Source: Malaya genurostris (Eukaryota; Arthropoda; Insecta; Diptera; Culicidae). From it: 64,000 nt of DNA. Of the stretch, positions 34,331 to 48,621 are shown piece by piece (the stretch's first letter is position 1; the number at the start of each line of letters is the position of its first letter). Both the position numbers and the translations under genes were made by a program. Below the pieces are notes generated by a model. The model had not been told where the DNA came from. It searched no databases and worked only from the letters and a program-made list of their open reading frames with translations. The stretch spans positions 81,248,216 through 81,312,215 of the forward strand of contig NC_080570.1 of the NCBI RefSeq assembly GCF_030247185.1, read 5' to 3'.

Positions 34331-34465
34331 AAGATCTTTCACTGCATAATGGAGGGTGTTTTAGTATAAGATTTGTCCTCTCCGGATAGCATATGCACTA
34401 GTGCTCAATACAACGTAGATTACCACGTATATTAAATGTGTGATAATTTAATAGCTATATGTTTT

Positions 34466-34931
34466 CATAAATAAAATAAATCTAGATTCCCCAGTGTAAC
34501 AGTAATGTAGTTGAGCAACCCGTGACACCAAAAGCGCCGTCTGGTGTAAAATGGGTGCGTGAATGCTCCTAAAATGCATGTACAAAGTGGCCTGCGCATT
34601 TGACACAACCACAGTAGCATAAATCAAATAAACATATATTTCCCATTGTACGGAGACACTAACAGCGCTTCTAGTGAGAAACGGTTGTACTTTTTTCCAT
34701 TAGCTACTGCAGGCAGCTTTGTACATGCATTTTAGGAGCATTTAAGCCCCCATTTTACACCAGACGGCGCTTTTGGTGTCACGGGTTGCTCAACTACATT
34801 ACTATTACACTAGGGAATCTAGGTTTATTTTATTTATGACAGTAGCTAATGGAAAAAAGTACAACCGTTTCTCACTAGAAGCGCTGTTGGTGTCACCGTA
34901 CAATGGGAAATCTATGTTTATTTGATTTATG
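34466..34931. repeat. two interlocked long inverted repeats (order A, B, A', B')
   Basis: Arm A (34466-34595) is the near-perfect reverse complement of A' (34709-34838); a landmark is GTTGAGCAACCCGTGACACC against GGTGTCACGGGTTGCTCAAC. Arm B (34618-34709) pairs with B' (34840-34931), landmark ACGGTTGTACTTTTTTCCAT. B lies inside the A-A' loop and A' lies inside the B-B' loop, so the two hairpins cannot form at the same time without a pseudoknot-like fold. A and B resemble each other weakly (both start CATAAAT...AAATAAA and contain ACACYAAMAGCGC), so they may be diverged copies of one MITE. Non-coding. Confidence 0.88.
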
Positions 34932-35262
34932 ATGTTGTTAGCTGATTCGCGCAATTCTTGTAAATGGTGCTGTCGTTTGGGCACCATATTGTTAACTCGA
35001 CATCCAACGCGTCGAAGCCATTCAGAATAAACTTGAAGGGATCCATACAATTTTTACAAATTTTTTGATTATCCTGACTTGTTAAAAAACTGAATTTAGA
35101 CATTTACTCTCGTTATAATCAGTCTCATTCATTCCTGAAAATTCAATAAGTATTATCTGATTATGGCATTATGTATCGTCTATTTATTCATTGTTCCCAA
35201 TTATTTTTAAACAGCCTTCCTAGTTCTAAAATGGTAGGCTCAGTTATACGAACTATCGTAAT

Positions 35263-35395
35263 TTGTAGACATGAAAGATGAAGAGATTGCCTGATGATGA
35301 GCGAGACTATTAAATTTTCGTTTCACTGGGCTTTTCCCAGTTCAAGAAAAAAATTTAAATTTAAATAAAATAAAATAAAATTAGCAATGCATATC
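35263..35395 (+). mobile_element. possible 3' end of a non-LTR retrotransposon
   Basis: A short stem-loop CTGGGCTTTTCCCAG at about 35328-35342 is followed by an A-rich tail of AAATTTAAATAAAATAAAA type. This resembles 3' ends of some insect LINEs. No target duplication was found. Confidence 0.4.
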
Positions 35396-36340
35396 ACGAT
35401 TTATGTACTTAACATTATATCTAACTATTTAAATAGTCAAAACCTTAGATTTCAGATGTCTATATTCATTCTAATGCTCCAGTAGCTTACTAGTGCTTTC
35501 TAGTGAAACAGTTTTCAATTTGTCTATCCTTACCAACTTATTGAAAAACTGATTGATAACATCACTCTCGTAAACAATTCTAATTTTACATAAGACCACC
35601 TTATAGATATAATAAAAACTCATTCATCTATTGGTTATGGACACCCTAAAACACCGTCTCAAGGAAATCATTTTAATAAGTCAACATGATCTTGAGCTGC
35701 AGTAGTTGCACTCGGGTTACCAATAAGAGAAATTTTATCTACTGTTTATTTCATCATTTATGAACTCCGGAAAATTCTTTCCGAAAACACGAACATTCTA
35801 TCTCATCAAATTGTTAAGATAAAAGAATCAATTTTCTTTGGTAAAATAGTGATCTCACTAGCGCCACTGGGTGCGTGAGTTCCTAACTAATATGATTTTC
35901 ATAATGTAGACCGCTACATTCCGAACATTTTTGTAAAAGACAAAGTCGTTCTAAATCTTTTTTGCACTAGCGCATAATTTTGATATTGAAAGTTGTACCA
36001 TAGCGAGCACACTAATTCCATCTGATGGAGTGATTCCGAAATATACTTTTAACTTGGTTATAAACTTTGAGTCTCTCGAAAGTTGTTTGAAGATTGAATC
36101 ACTCTATAGGTTATACTTGTTTATGGACAATACTTTTTGTTTTTCATGCTTCAAAGAAGTATATGTTGAAGAATACCACATATTTATATATGAGAATATG
36201 TGAGATATGAGAAAGGCATTATTACAACACTAGGTGGAATAAAATAGTTTTTGTATTGTGTGTTGACTTTTGTTTAGGAGTTTATACTACAAGTTAATAT
36301 CATAAAGTTCTATTGTTGCTTAGTTTAATATGATACTTAC
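35396..36340. other. broad intron 2, part next to exon 2
   Basis: AT-rich intron. The end motif CAACACTAGGTGGAATAAAATAG at about 36227 belongs to the dispersed tandem-monomer family. Otherwise nothing seen. Confidence 0.5.
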
Positions 36341-36529
36341 ATTGTGTGTTTCGTCAGCTTGTTGCTGCGTCAGTCCCGATACTCTTAACACTTCTGCAGT
36401 TTTCAGGAAGGAGCTAAGAGATCGCTGATGTACATTCACCTCGCCGTGATAGATGAACTCCACTAATGCATGGAGGTCGGTAAATGCCACATCCTGAAGT
36501 ACTATCACGGGATGCTTGCATGGTGTGCT
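36341..36529 (-). CDS. br: broad core exon 2, second half of the BTB domain
   Basis: This exon completes the BTB/POZ domain, which drives homodimer or heterodimer formation and co-regulator contact. It is 189 nt, phase 0 at both ends. The acceptor is TATTTCTAG (ending at 36530) and the donor is GTAAGT (36340-36335). Residues start STPCKHPVIVLQDVAFTDL, continue LHALVEFIYHGEVNV, and end with LTQQQADETHN. All are hallmark Broad/Tramtrack-type BTB sequence: the HPVIxLxDV strand, the FIYxGEVNV core and the C-terminal FLKTAEVLxVxGL helix. It is preceded by the 24.3-kb intron 1 and followed by a 7-kb intron. The region about 300 bp on its upstream side holds an unrelated coding relic (36825-37172). 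Confidence 0.96.
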
Positions 36530-36824
36530 CTAGAAATACATAGTAGTACAATACTTTTATAGCCTCAAATTATAGTTATTATAGTTATTATAGTAGTTAT
36601 TATAGTAGTTCAATGAAAATACACCATTCTGCACAGTATGAACTTTCGTACATAACAGAAATATAGACCTTTCGCTCGCAATATAAATATAGACTCTGTC
36701 ACATTATTTTGCTCATTCAACGCTTGGTCTCGTTCAAAGCGGATGGGTGAAATACTAGCTTTGTCAGCCATTCGATGAATAGTCTATGAACTTCTAGTTT
36801 GGCAGTGTTCAGTATCGAACTGAC

Positions 36825-37172
36825 TTACAATTGGTGCGGTTCGATAATGCCGTAGAGAAGGTTACTTGTGCATATCTGCAAATTGACGTTCCACGCAGCG
36901 ATATCAGATAGTTGCAGTGCCATTTCAAGATTGACATTTCCTCCGAAAACTCTAGCACGCAAAAGAAGATCTTTTTGGTTCACCAGGCAGAATGATTTCC
37001 GCAGAAAAAGGCCAAATTCCGTAATTTTTTTTGCGAATCCGTAGACCAGTAGAAAATCTCCTGACATCGCTGCTTCTACGGGTGTATTGTATGCAGAGAT
37101 GTCCATTTCCTCTTTGTGACGAAGAGTAAGCAAAATTTCTCTCATCGCACTGACAGCTTCAACGAGAGCTTT
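36825..37172 (-). pseudogene. unidentified coding relic in intron 1
   Basis: An open minus frame runs from just after a stop near 37172 (first ATG at 37145) to a TAA at 36827-36825. Its composition is that of a real globular protein, not a repeat: REILLTLRHKEEMDIS, YNTPVEAAMSGDFLLVYGFA, LFLRKSFCLVNQKDLL, LSDIAAWNVNLQICTSNLLY. I do not recognise the family. The stop overlaps a perfect donor-like GTAAGT, so it could be an exon end. The last about 15 codons and the following 15 bp recur, diverged, at about 38313-38373 in the same orientation, where the stop position reads CAA. Both are therefore probably decayed pieces of one longer coding sequence. A transposon protein or an integrated viral gene are possible sources. 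Confidence 0.5.
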
Positions 37173-37860
37173 TCTCTTTCACATATATACACCACTGTTG
37201 TATAAAGTGTGCACGCATCATAAGTGCGTTTGTTTATTTCCTTTTACCTCCTCCACTGAATCGCACCTAAGTGCTAGAGCATTAGCTAATAAATTCTCTG
37301 AGGTGGATGCAGATACTTTCACAGAGGTGTACACGCCAGTGAGCACTCTGCTGTATGGTTTGCGTAGAAGAAGCGTGGGCACGCAAAATCAGCAAAATAA
37401 AACAATTCATCGTTAAATTTTCGGTTTTCATTGCAAATTTTTCATAGCAAGGCCAGATCTACTCTCTATTAATTGAAGTTCACAGAAGTGTTCGCTCACC
37501 ATTAAGCGCCAGTGATCACTTGGGTGTATTTAGGCGAGAGCACGTGAGAGCGATTCGTGCGAAGAGATTGTTATTCTCTCGCACCAGCTTCTTTCAACTT
37601 TCAACTTCTGTCTGTCTGGACACTGAGAAGAAGTGCGATTTCCACTTTGTGTGGAGCGGAGCAAATGTATCCGCAGTGTTTAGTTGAAACCTACGCCATA
37701 CATTTGCTCTGTATCACTCTAGTGAAATGACATCTCCGATTGTATGTACCGTTCACCTCGCACTAGCGGTATTGATTTTCAATGTGTGTGTTCGCGTACA
37801 CGGATACAAATCCATTGCCGATACCATGATTAAGAAATCATGAAACATTACTTCTCGCAG
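37173..37860. other. intron 1 sequence, GC-richer, no gene recognised
   Basis: Between the coding relic and a dispersed element. Repeated GAGAGC/GCGAGAG motifs around 37530-37580 can form a hairpin. No family recognised. Confidence 0.4.
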
Positions 37861-37861
37861 A

Positions 37862-38117
37862 CCCTGTCAGCTTGGAGCGAAACCAATCTTCAGTTCACCA
37901 ACGCCATCGCACGGCATCACATTCAATATATCATGTCAATTGTATGGGTGCACAGTGCTGCTGTTTTGGCGCGCACGAATTTGCCATTTCTCTCCCCTTC
38001 TTCTATGTACTAGATTCGATGCGATCTCGTCTGAGGGCGCCTTGCTCGCAAAAAAGGATGTAGCCAAAGATGTGTTCGGGAAATGTGAGAGCTGGCTATC
38101 TTTTTAATATGGTGTCT
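37862..38117 (+). mobile_element. about 255-bp short interspersed element, copy 1
   Basis: Matches the inverse of 47308-47571 along its length, with landmarks ATCGCACGGCATCACATTCA and GGCGCGCACGAATTTG and the end GGTGTCTTTGCTT. The similar 63- and 65-codon open frames in the two copies are not evidence of a gene, because the divergence includes amino-acid and frame-neutral changes alike and there is no domain. Confidence 0.75.
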
Positions 38118-38312
38118 TTGCTTCTCGTGAGATCATGTCTATTACTGATGATTTTGTGAGCGAAACCCATAAAAAATTTTATGATTTTAATCATTTTGCT
38201 CATAATATCATTAATAATAGTTACGATGTAATGAAAAGACATGTTTCATGATTTTCATAATTTGAATTATGGATTTTTATCCGCGTATAAGAAAATCGCT
38301 CCCTCAGTATTA

Positions 38313-38373
38313 GAATTATCGAACCGACTTGCACTCGGTGCGGTTCAATAATGCCGTAAAGAAGGTTGTTTGT
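38313..38373 (-). pseudogene. partial second copy of the unidentified coding relic
   Basis: The minus strand reads NLLYGIIEPHR, parallel to the end of the relic at 36825-37172, and similarity continues about 15 bp past the position of its stop. Outside these about 60 bp the two loci are unrelated. Confidence 0.55.
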
Positions 38374-40900
<2,527 letters not shown>

Positions 40901-41179
40901 CAAATGGAAATTTTCAATGTTTCTATTGAAAATTTTCTTATTGTCAAATTCATATTGGTTGGGGCGAAAGGTATGTGCCACTTGTATAGCCTTTCTTGTA
41001 AAGTAATGTAAAACTTATAGTGCTCGCTATCCACAATACATGAAAACCGTAAAAACATATGCAACGGTACATTCCACACTTTTCTAAACAAAAACTTATC
41101 ACAAACACTATATATTCCTAAATTTATTTCTGCAATTCAAGTTTTGCAGTTGTCTGGTGCAAAATATGAATAAATAACA

Positions 41180-41700
41180 TTAGGTAGCTTTTTTCGGAGA
41201 TGACAGAACCGACTTTCACAAATTCCTCTCAAATGAAAGATCTTGTAGTTCCATACAAAATTTCTGAATTACTTCTGGTTCCGGAATTATGCTGTAAAAT
41301 GTGCAATAAAATGTATACATAAAAGCACCAACTTTTCTCGGAGTAGGTTGAACCAATTCTTACAAGCTTAGTTTCAAATGAAAGGTCTTATTAACTGACT
41401 TTTCTCAAAAATTTCATAACCGGTTCTTGCAAACTTAGATTCAAATGAATGATCTTATGGTTCTATACAAAACTTATATATTTCATCTGGATCCGACTCC
41501 CGGTTCCAGAATTATACGGTAAAGAGTGTTGAATATTTTATACCACAACTTAGATGGGCGAAGTAAGAAACGTGAAAAACTTCTAAATCGGCCTTTAAAT
41601 TCAATTTTAGGAAATATCACTGTGTTATATATGATAGTATGATTGATATGAGAAAGGCATTATACACCACTAGGTGGATTAAAACAGGTTTTGCATTTCA
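41180..41700 (+). repeat. dispersed tandem-monomer family, copy
   Basis: Contains two or three decayed monomers (TTCGGAGATGACAGAACCGA, then TTTCTCGGAGTAGGTTGAACC) and the family end GAGAAAGGCATTATACACCA CTAGGTGG at about 41651-41680. Non-coding. Confidence 0.7.
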
Positions 41701-41878
41701 TATAGAAATAGGGTGAGACAAGGTTGTATAAGAAAAAGATGAAAAAATCTTTTTTCTCGTTCCACCAAACTTTTCGTGTTTCTTTTGGGTCCCATAAGAA
41801 CTATCGTCTCGAGGTTTAAAGTTTGTATGGGATTTAGTATGGGAAAACTGACTTCTTGCAAATCTATCTATCCATCTA

Positions 41879-42350
<472 letters not shown>

Positions 42351-42354
42351 TAGT

Positions 42355-44340
42355 ACAAAAACCATTCGATTCAGTACGAGTACGTAAAAAGGCTGTGTGT
42401 GTATGTGTATGTATATGCGTATGTGTGTATGTAATTTTTTTACAGTTACTCTTTTAGGAGAAGGCTCGATCTATGTTCACATACTTAGATTCAAATGAAA
42501 GGTCTTATGGTCTCATACAAAGTTCCTGAATATCATTTAAATCCGACTTCCAGTTCCGGAATTACAAGGTGATATGCCCCAAAAAAGTGAAAATAATGTC
42601 ACTAATTTTTATCAGAGACGATTAAACCGATTTTTACTATCTTAGATTCAACTGAAAGAATGATGCCATAAGAATATCCGAATTTTTATTCGGATCAAAC
42701 CCATGGTTCCGGAGGTAGAGTGCTGATGATGATGATGGTTCACCTCATACTCCTCCTATGTGAGCAGAACGAATGATCTATATGATAATTAATATTTTAG
42801 CACATATCATAATCAGTAAAGAATAACCAAAAGAAAAAAGATTCCTAAATCTATTCCTCAAATTACTAGTCAAACTTGACACACTGAATGCTAAAGTTCT
42901 TCAACAATAAGAGAACATATCTCGTTCCAGCCCTGTTCACTTTCCAAATAGTCTATACCATTTGTGCTCACGTAATTTGAATCGCAAAACTAACTTCATA
43001 TGTTTGGCTTGCCATAAATCTACGTGAAAGGATCATGTCGCGAGGATTCGTTAAGTATGCTCAAGTAATTTCATACCCTCTGCAAATTAACTATTTCCAT
43101 CATTACGCTGTAAGATGATTTGGTTCAATAAATAAAAACTCTATGAAAGTTCATCTTCCATGCCTACCTAACATATTCATATTCAACCTATTTTAATCCA
43201 CCTAGTGCTGTAATGATGCCTTTCTCGTATCTCGAATATTCTCATATATAAATGTATGGTATAGTAATTTTCTTTGATTCTTAAAAAACAAAAAGGTTTG
43301 TCCATAAACTAGTATAGAGTACAGAGTTAAACAGTACTCAGGTCGGTTATGCCATCTTTGAGGAAACGATAAGAGATACTACCGAAACTGGAATCTGGGA
43401 ACCGGTATCAGCGAAGTTGGTTCGTGAAAAGCGACTGGGATCCATTTTGGAGTCTATGGCTACAATCTTCGGTCGTTCATCAAAAACCCAAGGACAAGGA
43501 AAGCCAAATTAATATTTGACCGTCTACTGACAATGACTACCGATTGGACAAGTTTTGAGGCAAGTCTAAAATTTATTTTACTTTTTATTTCCGGTGTTTC
43601 CGGAATCAGAAAACGAGAACCAGCATAGCCGAAATCGAGCTGTTTGGTTGTCTATTGATAATTGCTGCCGATTGGAATAGTTTCGAGGCATGTTAAGAAT
43701 ATTTTTTTACGTGTTTTGTTTCGCCGCTTCATGTAACGGTATCCAATTTTTAATACACTTCACCACATAATTCTGAAAGTCGGATCCGGATGAAATATGG
43801 AAGTTTTATATGGGACAAAAAGACCTTTCATTTGAATCTAAGACTGTTGAAATTGGTCACGCCATCTATAAGAAAAGTAAGGAAGTAATTTGAAATACGA
43901 TTTTTTTCACTAATCACTCTGTAATTCGGGAACCGGAGGTCGGATCAAAATAAAATTCAGGAACTTTGTATCGGACAACTATACCTTTCATTTGAATTTA
44001 AGTTTGTGAGAATGGGTTCAGCCATCTCTGAGAAAAGTAAGTGCACTTATTTTCATATTTTTTGCGCATATCACCCTGTAACTCCGAAACTGGAAGCCGG
44101 AAGTTGAATTTCAGGAAATTTGTGTGGGGTTACAAGACCTTTTTTTAATCTAAGTTCATGAAAATCGTTTCCGCCATCTCCGAGAAAAGTGAGTGCAAAA
44201 AAATGTTGCATACATACATACACACACATAAACACATACAGACATTTTGCGTACTCGACAAACTGAGTCGAATGGTATATGCCTGTCGGCCCTCCGGGCC
44301 TCGGTTAAAAAATCGGTTTTCACAGTGATTTTATAACCTT
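42355..44340. repeat. two dispersed tandem-monomer copies in opposite orientation
   Basis: A plus copy starts near 42360 (CATTCGATTCAGTACGAGTA). A minus copy runs from about 44300 (GAGTCGAATGGTATATGCC, with the GGCCCTCCGGGCC landmark) back to its end motif ATCCACCTAGTGCTGTAATG near 43196. At least four decayed monomers lie between. The stretch 42730-43180 between them shows nothing else. Confidence 0.7.
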
Positions 44341-44789
44341 TCTATATGAAAAAGGCAAAAATTAAACTGTGTTATTGCATAGCTTTTAGAAATATAAAAA
44401 ATCGTCAAAGTTCAGCTACTCAAAAAAATATAGTTTTAGGAAGAATAGAAAAACTGGTTATTCAATTGCATTCTCCAACTCTTTACCTTTCTATATTTGA
44501 GGTTGAAAATGCTTTTATCGTTTTCATGTCGATTTCTTAAATAAAACGTGTTTTGCCCACCTAGCTGTGAGATGACACATTTTTTTAACGATCTGCATGT
44601 TTACTGCATCAATATTCGTTTGTCTCTCAAAAATTGTTTTCAGAAGGAATGGTAATCCATAGCGGTATTGAAATAAATAGAATAAACAAAGGTTAAAAAT
44701 AAAATAATCAAAATTTGATAAAATTGCCTACTTTTTACTTTTCTCTGTAGAAACGTAATAGAGTTGCTGGGGAAAACGACTTTTGATCG

Positions 44790-45040
44790 GAGCTACGGAG
44801 ACCCCTAGTGTTACCATTCAATTCAGCTCGACGAGATCGGAAAATGTCTCTGTGTGCACCTTTTCAAAGATTTTCTCACTGCACAATTTTCTTAGAGACG
44901 GCTGAACCGATTTTAACAAACTTAGTCTACTATTGTGTTGTGAATCGAGTTCGTAGATCACATTGCTGTCGCTTCCAGTTCTGAATATATACTGGTATAA
45001 GTGACGTAACCGACGAAACCCTTATTTTTCTCATCATTCA
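44790..45040 (+). repeat. dispersed tandem-monomer family, short copy
   Basis: Start landmark ACCATTCAATTCAGCTCGAC at 44813 and one monomer (GACGGCTGAACCGATTTTAA). It abuts the 117-bp minisatellite. Confidence 0.7.
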
Positions 45041-45049
45041 AACGACGTT

Positions 45050-45770
45050 CAAGCGTTGTGTCGGAAAGGGTTTTTGAGGAATATCAATAAACCTGAAGTC
45101 GTCATCTTGGAATTCAGATCCACCTCAAACATAGTTTTCCAACATGTACTCATCAAACCCGGTCCATAAATACCCATATTGTAAGGGTTTTCAAAGAATA
45201 TCAATAAACCTAAAGTCGTCATCTTCGAATTCAGAACCACCTCAAACATCGTTTTCCAACATGTACTCATCAAACCCGTTCTGAAAATACTCATATTGTA
45301 AGGGTTTTCAAAGAATTGCAATAAACCGGAAATTGTCATTTTGGAATGCAGAACCACTTTAAACATCGTTTTACGACAGGTATTCATCAAACCCGTTCCG
45401 AAAATACCCATATTGTAAGGGCTTTAAGGAATATAAGAACCGGAAGTCGCCATCTTGGAATTAAAAACCACTTCAACCATCGTTTTCCAACATGGAATTC
45501 AGAACCACCTCAAACATTGTTTTCCGACGTGTACTAATCAAACCCACTCCGGAAATACCCATATTGTAAGGGTTTTCAAAGAATATCAATAAACCGGAAG
45601 TCGTCATCCTGGAATTCAGAACCACCTCAAACAACGTTTTCAAACTGTACTTATCAAACCGTGCTGAAAATACCTATATTGTAATGGTTTCTAAGGAATA
45701 TCAATAAACCGGAAGTCGCCATCTTAGAATTTAAAACCACCTCAAACATCATTTTCCATCATCTACTCAT
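45050..45770. repeat. 117-bp minisatellite, about six units
   Basis: Units begin near TAAGGGTTTTCAAAGAATAT and include ACCACCTCAAACATCGTTTT and CCCATATTGTAAGGG. Unit starts are near 45067, 45181, 45299, 45416, 45567 and 45683, with one partial unit near 45485. Three units of exactly 39 codons keep an open minus frame (45411-45049), a by-product of the unit length. Confidence 0.9.
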
Positions 45771-45989
45771 TCGGTAATTCAATTGATTACTGACCGTTCG
45801 GCAATAAAAACTTGGTTGAACTGTCAAACAACTAGAACTAGTTATGTAAACCAAATGGAATCATTTAACAAATTGTTCGGTAATTATTTTGTTTTTGTTT
45901 TTATTTTTCAATAAAATTGTAAGTTTAAATGAATCTTCGGATTTAAAAAAATAACAATCATTACTTAAAGCAGCTCGATAATTGGGCAT

Positions 45990-47800
45990 TTTACCATACG
46001 GACGGTATGATTTTTAAGCTTGCTAAAATCGGTACATTTTCTGATTTCGTCGAGCTGAATCAAATGGTATATAACACTAGGGGTCTCCGGAGCTCCGAGT
46101 GAAAGTTGGGTTCTCAAGCAATTCGCGTTTAACTTTTGTTTGCTGGGTTGATTTTTGAACATTTTGCTTGTCTCGTATAGAAAAGTTATGCAATCACTGT
46201 AAAAATCACTGTAAATTTCATGACCTAAAACCTTTTTTAATCCACCTAGTGGTGTAATGATGCCTTTCTCATTTTCATTTTCTCCTGTATATTACAGCAG
46301 TAAATCCCCGAAGTACAACAATTTAAAACAGTTTAGAAAATAGTTTTGAAGATTTCTGTTGCATAATACTACTACATCAATACACTACATTTGAATTTAA
46401 GTTAGTGAAAATCTATTCAATCATATGTGAGGAAGTGTTGTGAGCTCCATTGGATCATATTTGATTATTATGCGGTACTTCCGGAACCGAAAGCTGGATG
46501 CCGCCATAGTGACATTCGGTTCATTCAACCATTCACTAATATGACCTACACATTTTTTTATGATTCTTTACGACGATTTGAATGTACCGGTAGTCGGACT
46601 TGGATAAAATTCAGCAAATTATTTATGGGACTATCAATGGTTTATTTGTTTACAGAGTCTCATGGTCTGCAAACTAGAGAAAAACACTAGCTAATATAAA
46701 GAGGTAGCTTATAAGCAAAGTAATCCTGAAATTGACGTTTTCATACTGAGCGCCCTATCTCCGGAACTAGGGGTTTGATCCGAATGAAAATTGGAATATT
46801 CTTATGGCATCTTAAGAACTTCCAACTCCGAGAAAAGTGAGTGACATTACTTTCACATTTTTGGTGCATTATTTTCACATTTTTTATGCATATCACTCTG
46901 TAATTCCGGAACCGGAAGTTGAATCCAAATAAAATTCTGGAACTTTGTATGGGACCATAAGACGTTTTATATTAATCTAAGTTTGTGATAATCGGTTCTG
47001 CAATCTCCGAGAAAAGTGAGTGACATTATTTTCACATTTTTAATGCATTATTTTCACATTTTTGGTGCATTTTTTCGCATTTTTATTGCTTATCACCTTG
47101 TAATTCCGGAACCGGAAGTCGGATCCAAATGAAATTCAGGAGCTCTATATGGGACCATAAGACTTTCTATTTGAATCTAAGTTTGTGAAAATCGGTTTAG
47201 CCATCTCCGAGAAAAGTGAGTGACATTATTTTCACATTTGTAATGCATAATTTTCACATTGTTTGTGCATATCACTCTGTAATTCCGGAACCGGAAGTCA
47301 GACCTAAAGCAAAGACATCATATTAACAAGATATCCAGCTCTCACATTTCCTGAACAAATCATTTCAACATCCTTTTTTGCGAACAAGGTGCCCTCAGGC
47401 GAATCCGCATCAAATCTCGTACATAGAAGCAGAAGAGAGAAATGTCAAATTCGTGCGCGCCAAAATAGCAGCACTGCGCACCCATACAATTGACATGATA
47501 TGTTGAATGTGATGCCGTGCGATGGCGTTGTTGAACTGAAGATTGATTTCGGTCCAAGTTGGCAGGGTTTGCCTAAAGGAAATTCAGGAACTTTGTATGG
47601 GACCGTGAGAACTTTTATTTGAATTTAAGTTTGTGAAAATCGGATTGGCCGTCTCCGAGAAAAGTGAGTGACAATATTTGTCACACACGCACACACAGAC
47701 ATTTGCTCAACTCGTCGAACTGATTCGAATGGTATATGACAATCGGCCCTACGGGCCTCGGTTCAACAGTCAGTTTTTGCAGTGATTGTATAACCTTTCT
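45990..47800 (-). repeat. dispersed tandem-monomer family, two minus-strand copies
   Basis: One copy lies around 46040-46260 (end motif CCACCTAGTGGTGTAATGAT), and a longer one extends from about 46430 to 47790. The longer one contains four or more monomers with GTAATTCCGGAACCGGAAGT and CTCCGAGAAAAGTGAGTGAC and closes with GGCCCTACGGGCC and CGAATGGTATATGAC. It is interrupted by the element at 47308-47571. Confidence 0.75.
47308..47571 (-). mobile_element. 264-bp short interspersed element, copy 2
   Basis: Inserted in a tandem-monomer copy: CCTAA flanks both sides (47303-47307 and 47572-47576), and the host repeat is continuous once the insert is removed. It matches 37862-38117 in inverse. There are no terminal inverted repeats and no poly-A, so the class is uncertain. 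Confidence 0.75.
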
Positions 47801-48620
47801 ACACAAAAGAGTTGTGTCTGCCCACCTATGTATACCTCATTGACCCTCATGCATACATACATATATGAATCGAGTGAACGAGACTAGATATTTTTTACGC
47901 AGTAGATTGAATCGATATATACAAAATATAAACGGTTTCGTAGAACTGAATATTATTCGGCTTCGAAATTACGAGTAATCGAAAGTTTGACGACTTTTCA
48001 TACAGTCATGTAAGTGACAATGCAATGACGTACATGAAATTTTCAAAATTGGTCTTATATATTTTTCAATTTAGAGGACTATTTAAGTTGATAACCAAAT
48101 TATTTACCAAGGCTCAAAGTCGTTTGAGATAAAAAACAAGGTATAGCATAAAATCATTGATGAAGACTATATCTCATTCTCCAGAAGACTGACAGATTGC
48201 ACTATAATAATATAATGAAGTTACACATAAAGCGCAAAATGCATCACTAAAAGATGTTGTTTTTAAATTAAAGATTATTTAACATTTTTAAAGCGATTGC
48301 GCTTGTTAGATGTAAATATTATTCGATAACTCATATTCAAAATTTATATCATTTTGCTTCAATTCACACATATAAATATATATAAATGTTATTTCCAAAA
48401 GTTTTAGAAAACTTTGTTTTTCAAATATTCATGGTTTTCTCACACTGTTGAAAATTTAATCACAAATTCCTGATCATATTTCCGATAGCTTGTAGAAAAA
48501 ATTATCTTGTTGGGTTAAGTACATCAAGAGATATTCGCGATAAAGTTCTGCCTATTCTTGTACAGGGTAAATTTCGAAAAGGCGCCCCATAGTAAAGTAA
48601 GTCGTAGTCACGACAAAAAT
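47800..48620. other. intron 1 sequence; dispersed motif near its right end
   Basis: Nothing recognised except the motif GGGTAAATTTCGAAAAGG..CCCCATAGTAAAGTAAG at about 48567-48605, shared with 15700 and 31740. Confidence 0.45.
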
Positions 48621-48621
48621 T

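Noticed and set aside
37872..38063. Conserved short peptides in the two copies of the 264-bp element
   Set aside because: Two copies of one interspersed element will share frames by descent. There is no start context, domain or codon-biased divergence.
42730..43180. Possible RNA gene between two repeat copies
   Set aside because: No cloverleaf, pol III boxes or conserved small-RNA motif could be made out.
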